From Paenibacillus sp. J2TS4 (GTDB lineage Bacteria; Bacillota; Bacilli; Paenibacillales; NBRC-103111): DNA of 64,000 nucleotides. The notes below the pieces were generated by a model that saw only the letters and a list, made by a program, of their open reading frames with translations, was not told the origin of the DNA and did no database searches. The DNA is taken from NCBI RefSeq assembly GCF_018403245.1, contig NZ_BOSH01000004.1, positions 186,001 through 250,000 of the forward strand, read 5' to 3'. The position numbers and the translations under genes are program-made. Shown piece by piece: positions 17,472-25,817 of the stretch (position 1 is the stretch's first letter; each line of letters begins with the position of its first letter).

Positions 17472-18374
17472 ATGGACATGAGCCGCCTGCGTAAATTGGG
17501 GGAATCTTATTTTTTTATTCTGCCAAGCCTTATTCTGACCTTAGTCCTTGGAATTTACCCGATTCTGTGGGCTATGAGATATATGTTTTATGATTATCCC
17601 GGGTATGGAGAAGAGATATTCATCGGTTTAGGCAACTTTGATCGTCTGATGAGAGATGCGGAATACTGGAAATCGGTCTGGAATACCGCTGTTTATGCCG
17701 GCGGAAAGTTAGTGGTTACTTTGCCTATCTCGTTAATTTTGGCCGTCATTTTAAATCGGGCCATCCGCGGTAAGAACATTCTCAGGGCAATCTATTTCAT
17801 GCCTACCGTTTTAAGTACGGCCGTGATTTCCATTGTCTTTTTTAACATCTTCAATTCGTTTAACGGCATCTTAAACCAGCTATTGCTGAAATATAACTTG
17901 ATTTCCAAAAGCATCGATTGGCTAGGTCCCGAGCTCGCCATGGTTACAACTATTATAGTAGCGATCTGGGGGGCTATAGGAAACTATATGCTGCTATTTC
18001 TGGCCGGTTTGCAGAGCATTCCGGAGGATGTTTATGAAAGTGCTTCTTTAGATGGAGCGAACGCGGTACAGAAATTTTTCTACATTACAATCCCCATGCT
18101 TGGACCTGTGCTTCAGATGATCATCATGCTGGCCATTACGATATCACTTAAAGGCTATGAAAGTATAATGGTCCTTACCGAGGGCGGTCCCATCGGTAAA
18201 ACAGAAGTGATGTATCTATATGTCTATCGGATGTTCTTCCCGATCACATCTAGTTCAACAATGATTCAGGAAATTGGCTATGGAAGTGCCGTAGGATTCA
18301 TGTCGGCACTGATCGTCGGTGTCATTACCGTTGTGTATTTCTGGGTATCCAGACGATTGAACCGTATATTCTAG
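17472..18374 (+). CDS. Sugar ABC transporter permease (MalF/LacF-like)
   Basis: A 300-residue membrane subunit with six predicted spans. The EAA loop reads VYESASLDGANAVQKFFYIT. The ATG at 17472 follows GAGGAG; an ATG six bases later is also possible. It is separated from the binding protein by an unusually long gap of 295 nt and followed 18 nt later by the partner permease. Confidence 0.92.
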   Translation: MDMSRLRKLGESYFFILPSLILTLVLGIYPILWAMRYMFYDYPGYGEEIFIGLGNFDRLMRDAEYWKSVWNTAVYAGGKLVVTLPISLILAVILNRAIRGKNILRAIYFMPTVLSTAVISIVFFNIFNSFNGILNQLLLKYNLISKSIDWLGPELAMVTTIIVAIWGAIGNYMLLFLAGLQSIPEDVYESASLDGANAVQKFFYITIPMLGPVLQMIIMLAITISLKGYESIMVLTEGGPIGKTEVMYLYVYRMFFPITSSSTMIQEIGYGSAVGFMSALIVGVITVVYFWVSRRLNRIF

Positions 18375-18392
18375 CTTGGGAGGGCAGCAATT

Positions 18393-19277
18393 ATGAACAC
18401 GGCACCGGTAAATCGTACGATTTCGGCCACCAGCATGGGTCGACGGACAGGACGGTTAGCTTCGAGGATCATCCTATGGCTGTTTTTAGGGTCGATCGTG
18501 ATCTTTACTATTTTTCCTGTCTTGATAACGTTTTTCGGCTCATTTAAAACAAATGCAGAATTGACGGCAGGTGCCACTATCCTGCCTAAGGAATGGCATT
18601 TTTCTAATTATATTGAAGCTTGGAAGCAAGCGGATTTTGCGAAATTTACATGGAACAGCTTATTTTTGAGTACATTTGCAACGATCGGATCTCTGCTGGT
18701 AGCCTCCATGGCCGCTTATGTAGTCGATCGCCGGGATTTTATCGGCAAACGAGTATTTATCGCAATACAGGCTTCCACGATGTTTATCTCCATTGGTGCC
18801 GTTGTGCTTCGACCCCAATTTGAGCTTATGGTCAAGCTTCAGCTTAATATGTCCTTATGGGGAATGATCCTGATTCTCATTAGTGCACATGCGACCACCT
18901 TTTTTATCTTGATTGGCTTTTTCAAAGGGATTCCCCGCGATCTGGATGAAGCGGCCTTGCTAGACGGCTGCAATTTCTTCTCGGTTTACTGGCGAATTGT
19001 GCTGCCATTGTTAAAGCCGGGATTGGGAGTAAGCGCGTTGTTTGCCTTCCGCAATGCGTGGAACGAATATATATTGCCCCTGGTCTTCACTATGTCCAAT
19101 CCCAAATTGCAGACATTAACGGTGGGGCTTGCGAATTTAAGATACGGCAATACGGCTGCAACCCAAACTCACCTGATTATGGCAGGGGCTTGCTTGTCCA
19201 TTTTACCGATTCTTATCGTCTACATCTTCGCTAATAAATCTTTCATGCAATCGACAGCAGGATCGGTTAAAGGCTAA
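18393..19277 (+). CDS. Sugar ABC transporter permease (MalG/LacG-like)
   Basis: A 294-residue second permease with six predicted spans. The EAA loop reads LDEAALLDGCNFFSVYWRIV, and the C-terminus (ANKSFMQSTAGSVKG) is MalG-like. GGGAGGG precedes the ATG. A terminator follows at 19331. As in cassette 1, no ATPase is encoded. Confidence 0.92.
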   Translation: MNTAPVNRTISATSMGRRTGRLASRIILWLFLGSIVIFTIFPVLITFFGSFKTNAELTAGATILPKEWHFSNYIEAWKQADFAKFTWNSLFLSTFATIGSLLVASMAAYVVDRRDFIGKRVFIAIQASTMFISIGAVVLRPQFELMVKLQLNMSLWGMILILISAHATTFFILIGFFKGIPRDLDEAALLDGCNFFSVYWRIVLPLLKPGLGVSALFAFRNAWNEYILPLVFTMSNPKLQTLTVGLANLRYGNTAATQTHLIMAGACLSILPILIVYIFANKSFMQSTAGSVKG

Positions 19278-19330
19278 AAGCAATGCTAAATGCTAAATGA
19301 AAAAGTGAAATGAAAATAAATTTATTGAAA

Positions 19331-19362
19331 AAAGGATTGCGTCTTTTCTGCAATCCTTTCGG
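19331..19362 (+). terminator. Terminator of ABC cassette 2
   Basis: A 10-bp perfect stem (AAAGGATTGC at 19331-19340, GCAATCCTTT at 19350-19359), about 55 nt after the last permease stop. The arms are A-rich and T-rich, so it could act in both directions. Confidence 0.7.
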
Positions 19363-19708
19363 TGTATGTGTTGAGAAATGCAGAGGGGAAATTTTCCGCC
19401 TTAAAAAAATGGAGCTGCCGAATCTATTGCCTTGTTCTACCTCATATCTCTCTTTTACCACTCTTTTGAAAGTTATCCCCTTAGCTCAGGTATTTAACTA
19501 ATCCCTTATTTACTTAAATTATAAGAGATTTTTTCCGCGTTCGACTAGTTCCTCAGGTCAGACTTGTCCCCTCGCGTTCCTTTCACTTAATCTTTCCATT
19601 TCTTCCCTATCTTTTTATAAATAGAAATCTCGTATCCTCATATCCCTTTTGGCAAGCATTGGTCTATTATCCCTTTACGTCAGAAAATAGGTGAATGTAG
19701 ATTTAAGG

Positions 19709-19741
19709 ACATTGACATAACATTGACATAACATTGACATA
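19709..19741 (+). repeat. Three tandem copies of an 11-bp unit
   Basis: ACATTGACATA is repeated three times head to tail without mismatch (19709-19719, 19720-19730, 19731-19741). The unit is one helical turn long, so the copies present the same face of DNA, as in a cooperative protein-binding site. Each copy also contains TTGACA. No gene start lies within 150 nt downstream on the plus strand. Confidence 0.8.
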
Positions 19742-19940
19742 TACATTTCTAGGTCATGACTGTATCATGAAATGCGAAAAAATCAGCGCAATAGCAGCCT
19801 AATCGTTAGGATTAAATTTGTGTGAAGATAGGTTGTTAAGAAGGTTGCGTTAAGGTCGTATTAGAATGGCATTCCTGGGAAGAGGTAGAATTGAATCAAA
19901 ATTGTTGAAAAAAACCAATCTCCACATTCAGCAGTCATGG

Positions 19941-20831
19941 TCAAGATAAGCTCTCTTTATTAAATGTACGCACACAGGCATGGGCCATCTGATCGAAGAT
20001 AGGAGCGTGGTGAATTTGTAAATTCAAACGAAAACAAAATTCATCGAGGTAGTGCTGTAAATACTTCGGTCCAATCCCATTATATGTTCGATTAATCCAT
20101 GCTCTCGCTTGGCGGATATACTTTTGCAGGGAGGGAATACGGGGAAAACGGAAGCGCTCTGTCTCAATAACCACATCATCCGCTTCTGTGCTGACTTGCT
20201 GTTCGATGAAATGATGACGTGCGGACCGGTAAATGGAGCTCTGTTTCATATCGTGTGGCAGAACGGTTTTAATCTTGACTTGCTGGGGTTCAGACTTTCT
20301 CCCCAAAGAAGCGGCCACGATTAGGGGCCTTTGCTCCGGGTAATGGTTCATGATCGATTTTGCCGTATTGAACGGGCGGTATAAGGTTGTTCCGCCTCTT
20401 ACAATGCCGGAAAGCGGCTGCATATTGTCGGCCTGAGACAAAGCTTGACGAATCTTTCGAAGGATCGACCAAGCCGTTTTATAGGTGACATGGATGCGCG
20501 AGCTTAACTGCACGGCATTCGTGCCTCGGTCGGTCCGCGACATAAGATGAAAGGCGAGAAACCATTTAAGCAGCGGAGTGCGGCTTCCTTCCATCACCGT
20601 CCCGGCGATCAAGGAAGTCTGGTGCCGACAACTACGGCATTCATAGAGCGGGAGTCTGCGGGAACGGATGACGTAGGCCTGTTTATGTTTGCAACGAGGG
20701 CAGGAGAAGCCATCCGGCCATTTCAATTGATAGATGAATTGTTCACAATCTTCTTCTGTCTTAAAACGATTATGAAAAGCTTCTTCCGCTGACCGGAAAG
20801 TGTCCTCATTCCATTTGACCCAAAGATCCAT
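19941..20831 (-). CDS. IS1595-like transposase derivative, catalytic residues apparently lost
   Basis: A 296-residue protein resembling IS1595-family (ISXO2-like) transposases. The N-terminal zinc ribbon is intact (CPRCKHKQ then CRSCRHQTSLIAGTVM), and the C-terminus keeps the family end GPKYLQHYLDEFCFRLN. Where the catalytic VDETYVGG motif is expected, the sequence reads SGIVRGGTTLYRPF with no acidic residue. The later VHIVISN-like region reads FPRIPSLQKYIRQARAW. The ORF is nevertheless full length without stops, and I see no terminal inverted repeats. This suggests an immobile, perhaps domesticated protein kept for DNA binding. The start is taken at ATG 20831 (MDLWVKWNEDTF). The frame stays open to 20912 through repeat-derived sequence, and a GTG near 20897 after GGAGGG is an alternative start. 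Confidence 0.7.
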   Translation of the reverse strand: MDLWVKWNEDTFRSAEEAFHNRFKTEEDCEQFIYQLKWPDGFSCPRCKHKQAYVIRSRRLPLYECRSCRHQTSLIAGTVMEGSRTPLLKWFLAFHLMSRTDRGTNAVQLSSRIHVTYKTAWSILRKIRQALSQADNMQPLSGIVRGGTTLYRPFNTAKSIMNHYPEQRPLIVAASLGRKSEPQQVKIKTVLPHDMKQSSIYRSARHHFIEQQVSTEADDVVIETERFRFPRIPSLQKYIRQARAWINRTYNGIGPKYLQHYLDEFCFRLNLQIHHAPIFDQMAHACVRTFNKESLS

Positions 20832-21850
20832 ATCCAGTCTCAGATCTAACTTGAACCCTAACTTCAAATTCCGTTCTAACTTCAAGCCTAAATTCACATC
20901 CAACCCTCCCACTCAAATCCGTTGAACCCAAGTGCATTGAACCCAAGTGCATTGAACCCAAGTGCATTGAACCCAAATCCGTTAAACTCAAATCCACTAA
21001 ACTCAAATCCGTTAAACTCAAGTGCATTGAACCCAATCCATTAAATTTAAACCCATTAATTTAAATCTGTTGAAATGTTTATATGGAAAAGTTAATTGAA
21101 ATTTTCAATCTGACTTCCATCACAACTATTTGAAATTTCCTACAAACATAAATTGGAACTCGCAACAACTTTCCTGCAAACCTACTTGAAACTCCTAATT
21201 ACTTTTGCAAACCTAAACTTGAAATTCATATGTTGATTCGCATTCAAAATTTCCGGGTCGAAATTGATATTGAGCTTATTTCCTATAGAGGGGAATATTT
21301 GTTCTATTCATTATAACGAATATATGTTCCCCTTTCAAGGTCTTTTAATAAAATAATCAATTAATTCCGGAGTTGATTTCTCGAGAAGCTTCAAATAGCA
21401 ATTTACGGAGTCTTCAGTTTATCGGCTTGAATAAAGAGATTGAATGGAGTTCTGAACGAATGGGATAACGGGCAAAAGTATGGGGGAAAGGATATTGGCT
21501 TAATCAAGAAGAATATGAACGAAGTGGAGGACAAAGGGCAATAAACATGAATAAACATGATAAAACATAGGGAAAAGGCATATGAAAAAGAGTAATAGTC
21601 CAATCAAAAAACAAGATGAATGAAGGGCAGAGCTGTTTAAAATCATTTAAAAAAACAAGTGACTACTTTAAATTACAACGGGGTTAAATGTGCTGAACAG
21701 GAAGTATGAGGTTCTCCCGGCAAGTGAGACATAAAGGAAGGATTGTCAGACGGTTCATAGCCATCGAGGTTGCATTAAGACGGAATTTGTCGGATGATTG
21801 TAGCGTGTGCAAGGCGGCACAGGTTATAATGGGCAAGAGGAGGGGAACTC
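20832..21850. other. Repeat-rich, gene-free region
   Basis: About 1 kb without a convincing gene. It holds the 15-bp repeat array (20911-21059), degenerate repeats with CTTGAAATT/CTGCAAACCT-like words to about 21230, and a short direct repeat ATAAACATGA near 21541-21560. Small ORFs here are repeat translations and not supported. Confidence 0.6.
20911..21059. repeat. 15-bp tandem repeat array with two unit types
   Basis: Eight consecutive exact 15-bp periods run from 20911 to 21030. Units alternate between two forms: ACCCAAGTGCATTGA (20926, 20941 and 20956, with an ACTC variant at 21016) and ACYCAAATCCGTTRA (20911, 20971, 21001, with an AATCCACTAA variant at 20986). Degenerate units continue to about 21059. 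The array lies just upstream of the IS1595-like gene, and the frame extension of that gene reads into related degenerate sequence. Confidence 0.85.
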
Positions 21851-22462
21851 ATGCTCCAATATGAACAAGCGCTCTGGGATCGTCAATATCGGTTGATTGC
21901 CGGAGTAGATGAAGTAGGGAGAGGCTGCCTGTTCGGCGATGTAGTTGCCGCTGCGGTTATCCTGCCGTCGGATTGGGTCGTAGAAGAGGTGGACGATTCC
22001 AAAAAGCTGACGCCTAATAAAAGAGAACGACTATATGAAGAAATAACCGAATGTGCTCTGGCGATTGGCATCGGTAAGGTTGATTCCGAAACAATCGACA
22101 AGATTAATATTAAACAAGCCGCTCGCTTGGCTATGAAAAAGGCAGTGGAACAGTTGGTCGTAAAGCCGGATCATCTACTCGTCGATGCAGAGAGGATCGA
22201 CTGTGAAGTAGAGCAGATGGCCATTATACACGGTGATGCGCTTAGCCAATCGATAGCGGCCGCTTCGATCGTGGCGAAAGTGACTCGCGACCGAATGTGC
22301 CTTCACTGGGATACCGAATTTCCGGAGTATGGAATTGCTATACATAAAGGTTATGCAACTAAACAGCATCGCGAGGCTATCCTCGAATACGGTCCGTGTC
22401 CTTTACACCGTAAATCATTTCTTGGCAAGCTGCTTAATGTTCAGCAGCAGTTTTTGTTCTGA
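21851..22462 (+). CDS. rnhB: Ribonuclease HII
   Basis: A 203-residue endonuclease that cuts the RNA strand of RNA-DNA hybrids and starts removal of misincorporated ribonucleotides. The catalytic motif GVDEVGRGCLFGD carries Asp20 and Glu21, a further Asp lies in LLVDAERID, and AAASIVAKVTRDR is a family signature. The ATG at 21851 follows GAGGAGGGG. In relatives it follows rbgA directly; here about 9.6 kb of other sequence separates them. Confidence 0.95.
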   Translation: MLQYEQALWDRQYRLIAGVDEVGRGCLFGDVVAAAVILPSDWVVEEVDDSKKLTPNKRERLYEEITECALAIGIGKVDSETIDKINIKQAARLAMKKAVEQLVVKPDHLLVDAERIDCEVEQMAIIHGDALSQSIAAASIVAKVTRDRMCLHWDTEFPEYGIAIHKGYATKQHREAILEYGPCPLHRKSFLGKLLNVQQQFLF

Positions 22463-22775
22463 TTCTCCTAATTTTGAAGCTTGTCCAGCGGGAAGAGGGT
22501 AGATTCGCTTTACTAAATGGCAGCCAGTGTAAATCATCTAAAGATTTGGTGATGCCAGTTTCCAACCCTAGCGCCAGTTCTGTAGTGGTTGTTGGATGAT
22601 GTCCGCCCCCTTGGTTATCAGTAATATTAGATTGTCGGCTCAATAATGGGGGTGTTTTTGCCGATAACTTCCATAGGGATAATAGATTGGACAGGCTGCC
22701 GCAAGATTAGAGAATGGAAGGATCATCTTGGGCAAACGAACGACACTGGAAAGGATCTGGGGGAAGGGATGACGT
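22463..22775. other. Intergenic region rnhB-ylqG
   Basis: This 313-nt stretch shows no gene and no promoter that I can defend. A ribosome binding site (GGGGGAAGGG) near 22761 serves ylqG. Confidence 0.5.
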
Positions 22776-24701
22776 ATGAATATAGGGCATTTAATCCGTC
22801 AATTTGTTGGAGAAGCCAGACTTGCCGAAGGAAAGGCTCTTGAGCTGAAGCCGGGACAGATCGTTAGAGGGACGGTGCTGCAGCTGCTTTCTGATCAGGA
22901 TGCCGTTCTGATGATCAGCGGAGTAAAGGTGAGGGCTAAGCTGGAAACGCCATTACAACAAGGGGAATCCACCTTCCTTCAGGTGCTGGTGGAATCCGCT
23001 GCCGGGCAAATCCGATTAAAGCCGGTAATAGGGGGAGGCACTCCGCTTCCGGAAGCTTCTTTATTGGAGATGTTAAAGGAACTTGGGCTAAAGGATTCTG
23101 CGGCGAACCGACAGCTTCTCCAATGGATGCAGCAATCGTCCGTTCCATTGACGAAAGAAAACGCTGCTTCATTAGCCGCAATGGCGGCAAAGGTTCCCGC
23201 CGGGGTGAAAGCGGAGGAATGGAGCCAGGCGGCGATGCTGGCCGTGAAGCGAGGCTTGCCGCTTACCGCGGAGCACGTGTCGGCGCTGCACCAGGCGCTG
23301 TTCGGCAAGCCGCTGCACGAAGGGCTCTCGCAGCTGTCGGCGCTGCTGAAGCAGAGCCTGGATGCGGGAGCCGCTCTGCGCCCGGAGCTGCGCCAGCAGC
23401 TGGCTCACGCGCTGCGGGCCGCCGCAGCCGTCATCGGCGCCGCAGCTGTGCGCTTGCCCGCGGATGCCGCTACGGCCGTTGCTGCCGCGCCGGGGCAAGT
23501 ATCGACGGCTCCTCAATTCTCCTCTAACCCGGCCACAAGGCCGGTTGGAGGAGAGGGAGCCGGCGGAGCCACACCGGCGCTAGGCGGGGCTGCGTCAGCG
23601 GAAGCGTCCGCACGGCCGCTCGCCGCCGGACAGCAGCCGTCGCCGGGCCCGGGCTTGCCAGGCCAAGCCAGCCGCGATCCGGCCAGCGCAGCCGCGCGTA
23701 CGGCGACAGGAGCCGCTAGCCCGCAGGCGGCGCAAGCCGGGCCCGAGGCGCTCGCGCAGCGTCCGGCGCCAAGCGCGCCCGCAGCAGCGGCACAAGCGGC
23801 AGAGCCCACCGCGTTAGCCGGACGTGCCGGCACGCAGGGCCAGCTTGGCCAGGCGGGCTTGGCCGATGGCCGCGCGGCTGCGTCCGGGCAAGCAGCTCCG
23901 CCAGCGGAGCTGCCGCAGCCGGCCGCCGGCGGGGAAGCGGCGGCGAGGGCAAGCGAGCCCTCCTGGGTGGCTCGGCTGCTGAAGGCGGTTGGGCTCGATT
24001 ACGAGCACAACCTGCTGCAGCAGGCGGCCAAAGGAGGGCCTGAGCTCGCTGCCGGAGCCAGGCCGGCTGCTGCCGCCGCGCCGTCTGCGCCGGGGGCGGA
24101 CCCGGCCGTTGCCGGGGCGGTCGCGGAACGGGCCGCCGAAGCGTCGCAGTCGCTGAAGGGAGCGCTCCTTCAGCTATCGGCGGCTGACGATCTTCCGCCG
24201 CTGCTTAAGGAGGCTGTTCAGCAGACGGTGCAGCAAATTACCGGCCAGCAGCTTTTGCTGGCGGCTGACCGGTCGTCCGTATTCACTTATGTGACCCTGA
24301 GTTTGCCGTTGTATCACGCGGCAGGCGAACAGACGGCAGCTGTCCATATTCAGTCGCGCAAAAGCAAACAGGGGGAAATCGATCCTTCTAACTGCCGGCT
24401 GCTGTTTGATCTCAGAATGGCTCACCTGGGTCCGACAGTCGTAGATGTTCAAGTCGTAGACCGGATCGTCAACATCGTTGTGCATAACAACTTCCCCAAC
24501 ATGGAGGAGGTTATGGAGCCTTTTCGCCAACAAATGGCTGATCGTCTGGATGCGCTGGGGTATCCTTTTTTATCCATTCGCACGGTGCCTTTACCTGACA
24601 AAACGGAAAGGGGGAGCGGAGAGTCCGGGCTCCCGAGCGAGGACGGGGCGCTGAGCTTTTATGATACTAAGCCATATAAAGGAGTCGATCTGCGAATATG
24701 A
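22776..24701 (+). CDS. ylqG: YlqG-like protein, FliK-like architecture with Ala-rich linker
   Basis: A 641-residue protein at the position of B. subtilis ylqG. The first 200 residues are ordinary (MNIGHLIRQFVGEARLAEGK). Residues about 220-460 are extremely Ala/Gly/Pro-rich and GC-rich at DNA level. The last 180 residues form a conserved domain (LFDLRMAHLGPTVVDVQVVD, MADRLDALGYPFLSIRTVP) whose 'L.L..LG.V.V.' pattern resembles the Flg_hook domain of FliK. The partner gene ylqH encodes an FlhB C-terminal-like protein, and FliK and FlhB interact in flagellar export, so the pair looks like a FliK/FlhB-type module outside the fla operon. Function is unproven. It overlaps ylqH by 4 bp. Confidence 0.75.
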   Translation: MNIGHLIRQFVGEARLAEGKALELKPGQIVRGTVLQLLSDQDAVLMISGVKVRAKLETPLQQGESTFLQVLVESAAGQIRLKPVIGGGTPLPEASLLEMLKELGLKDSAANRQLLQWMQQSSVPLTKENAASLAAMAAKVPAGVKAEEWSQAAMLAVKRGLPLTAEHVSALHQALFGKPLHEGLSQLSALLKQSLDAGAALRPELRQQLAHALRAAAAVIGAAAVRLPADAATAVAAAPGQVSTAPQFSSNPATRPVGGEGAGGATPALGGAASAEASARPLAAGQQPSPGPGLPGQASRDPASAAARTATGAASPQAAQAGPEALAQRPAPSAPAAAAQAAEPTALAGRAGTQGQLGQAGLADGRAAASGQAAPPAELPQPAAGGEAAARASEPSWVARLLKAVGLDYEHNLLQQAAKGGPELAAGARPAAAAAPSAPGADPAVAGAVAERAAEASQSLKGALLQLSAADDLPPLLKEAVQQTVQQITGQQLLLAADRSSVFTYVTLSLPLYHAAGEQTAAVHIQSRKSKQGEIDPSNCRLLFDLRMAHLGPTVVDVQVVDRIVNIVVHNNFPNMEEVMEPFRQQMADRLDALGYPFLSIRTVPLPDKTERGSGESGLPSEDGALSFYDTKPYKGVDLRI

Positions 24702-24991
24702 ATTCCGATAGACATACGACCAAGAAAGCGGTCGCCCTGCGGTATTCTCCCGAGCAGACGGCCGCTCCTGTTCTCGTTGCCAAAGGAAAAGGGGAAGTGG
24801 CGGAGAAAATATTGAATACAGCCAAGGAATTCGGAGTGCCCGTCCAAGAAAATGCCTCCCTGGTCGAGGTGTTGTCCCAGTTGGATCTGGAGCAGCAAAT
24901 TCCTGCCGATTTATATGATTTGGTTGCGGAAATCTTAACCTTTGTGTACCGTTCGGACCAGAGGGCGGGACAAGAAAAGGGCTCCCCATGA
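24698..24991 (+). CDS. ylqH: YlqH, FlhB C-terminal-domain-like protein
   Basis: A 97-residue cytosolic protein matching the C-terminal export-switch domain of FlhB/YscU. KKAVALRYSPEQTAAPVLVA and ADLYDLVAEILTFVYR parallel YAVALKYE and the end of FlhB (AEVLAYVFKLKG) encoded at 62.3 kb. It begins just after the point where FlhB has its NPTH autocleavage site, so it is equivalent to the cleaved fragment without the membrane part. ATGA overlaps link it to ylqG before and yraN after. Confidence 0.9.
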   Translation: MNSDRHTTKKAVALRYSPEQTAAPVLVAKGKGEVAEKILNTAKEFGVPVQENASLVEVLSQLDLEQQIPADLYDLVAEILTFVYRSDQRAGQEKGSP

Positions 24992-25365
24992 GCACTCCAA
25001 AAAAAGACGGCCGCATAGAGCTTGGCCGGCAAGGAGAAAAGCAGGCAGAAGCTTTTCTCGTCTCGCAAAATTATCGCATTCTCCACCGCAACTGGAGATG
25101 TCGATCGGGAGAGCTGGACCTTATCGCCCGGGATGGAGACACTCTTGTTTTTGTAGAGGTCCGAACCAGAAGAATGACAGGTAGCTTTGGAACTCCATCG
25201 GAGTCGGTCCACGTGAAAAAACAAAAGCAAGTGAGGGATACTGCACAGGTGTATTTGTACCGCCATAAGCTGCACGAAGCATCTGTCCGCTTTGATGTTA
25301 TTTCCGTTTATATGGATATGGAAGGAAAGCTAAATCGTTTGGAGCATTTGTGCGCAGCATTTTAA
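24988..25365 (+). CDS. yraN: YraN family (UPF0102) endonuclease-like protein
   Basis: A 125-residue protein with a Holliday-junction-resolvase-like PD-(D/E)XK fold. The expected active-site residues are visible: ELGRQGEKQAEAFL at the N-terminus, then GELDLIARDGDTLVFVEVRT with Asp44, Glu57 and Arg59 in the usual Lys position. Function is unknown, though the fold suggests DNA cleavage. It overlaps ylqH by 4 bp. In many Firmicutes yraN lies next to rnhB or yifB, as here. Confidence 0.92.
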   Translation: MSTPKKDGRIELGRQGEKQAEAFLVSQNYRILHRNWRCRSGELDLIARDGDTLVFVEVRTRRMTGSFGTPSESVHVKKQKQVRDTAQVYLYRHKLHEASVRFDVISVYMDMEGKLNRLEHLCAAF

Positions 25366-25475
25366 TAGAGAAGTAATAGACTAACCGGATAATAGGGAAA
25401 CAGAGTAATTTTCTTTAAATAATACGGCCTAATTATTCGATATCCTTAATGCGTCGATCAGGGCTTCCCAGCCTT

Positions 25476-25703
25476 TTATACCAATAAGGAAATGGCGAGA
25501 AGATCAAAAAGAACCAGGGTTAAAATTTGATTCCTCGCGCCGAACCAGCCTTGAGTCTGTACTTCGCCTCCCTGCTCCACTTGTAAATATAGATGATACC
25601 TATCGACATCCGTTACGACTCCCTCATAGGTTTGGCCGTTGGCAGTGTAGACACGCACTTTACGGTTAAGGCAGCTCCTGCAAGCGTAATACCTTTCTAC
25701 CAT
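25476..25703 (-). CDS. Small protein with CxxC and C-terminal hydrophobic helix
   Basis: An unrecognised 75-residue protein. The start is the ATG at 25703, preceded by GGAGGAG on the minus strand; the frame extends eight codons further without a good site. Residues 6-15 hold a CRSCLNR pair of cysteines. Residues about 15-45 (VRVYTANGQTYEGVVTDVDR) look like a small Sm- or KOW-like beta barrel. The last 15 residues (LTLVLFDLLAISLLV) are hydrophobic and could insert in the membrane. It converges with yraN. The fold suggestion is by eye only. Confidence 0.65.
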   Translation of the reverse strand: MVERYYACRSCLNRKVRVYTANGQTYEGVVTDVDRYHLYLQVEQGGEVQTQGWFGARNQILTLVLFDLLAISLLV

Positions 25704-25817
25704 AGCGAATCTCCTCCTTCCTTTCAAAGCAGTTTATGAGAACAAGGAGGAAGAGGTGCCGGCTAGTACATACTTGATTCACCAAAGTCGGAATTCGCCC
25801 GAAAGAGTTCAGTTTTT

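Larger units (their letters stand above)
19278..19940. other. Gene-poor region between cassette 2 and the IS1595-like gene
   Basis: About 660 nt with no convincing gene. It contains the cassette 2 terminator (19331-19362) and an 11-bp tandem repeat (19709-19741). The rest is AT-rich without clear coding signal. Confidence 0.6.

Noticed and set aside
20806..21036. 76-codon minus-strand frame rich in MHLGS repeats
   Set aside because: It is only the translation of the 15-bp repeat array, which is a multiple of three and so stays open.
20911..21059. CRISPR array
   Set aside because: The units are 15 bp and contiguous, with no spacers and no cas genes nearby.
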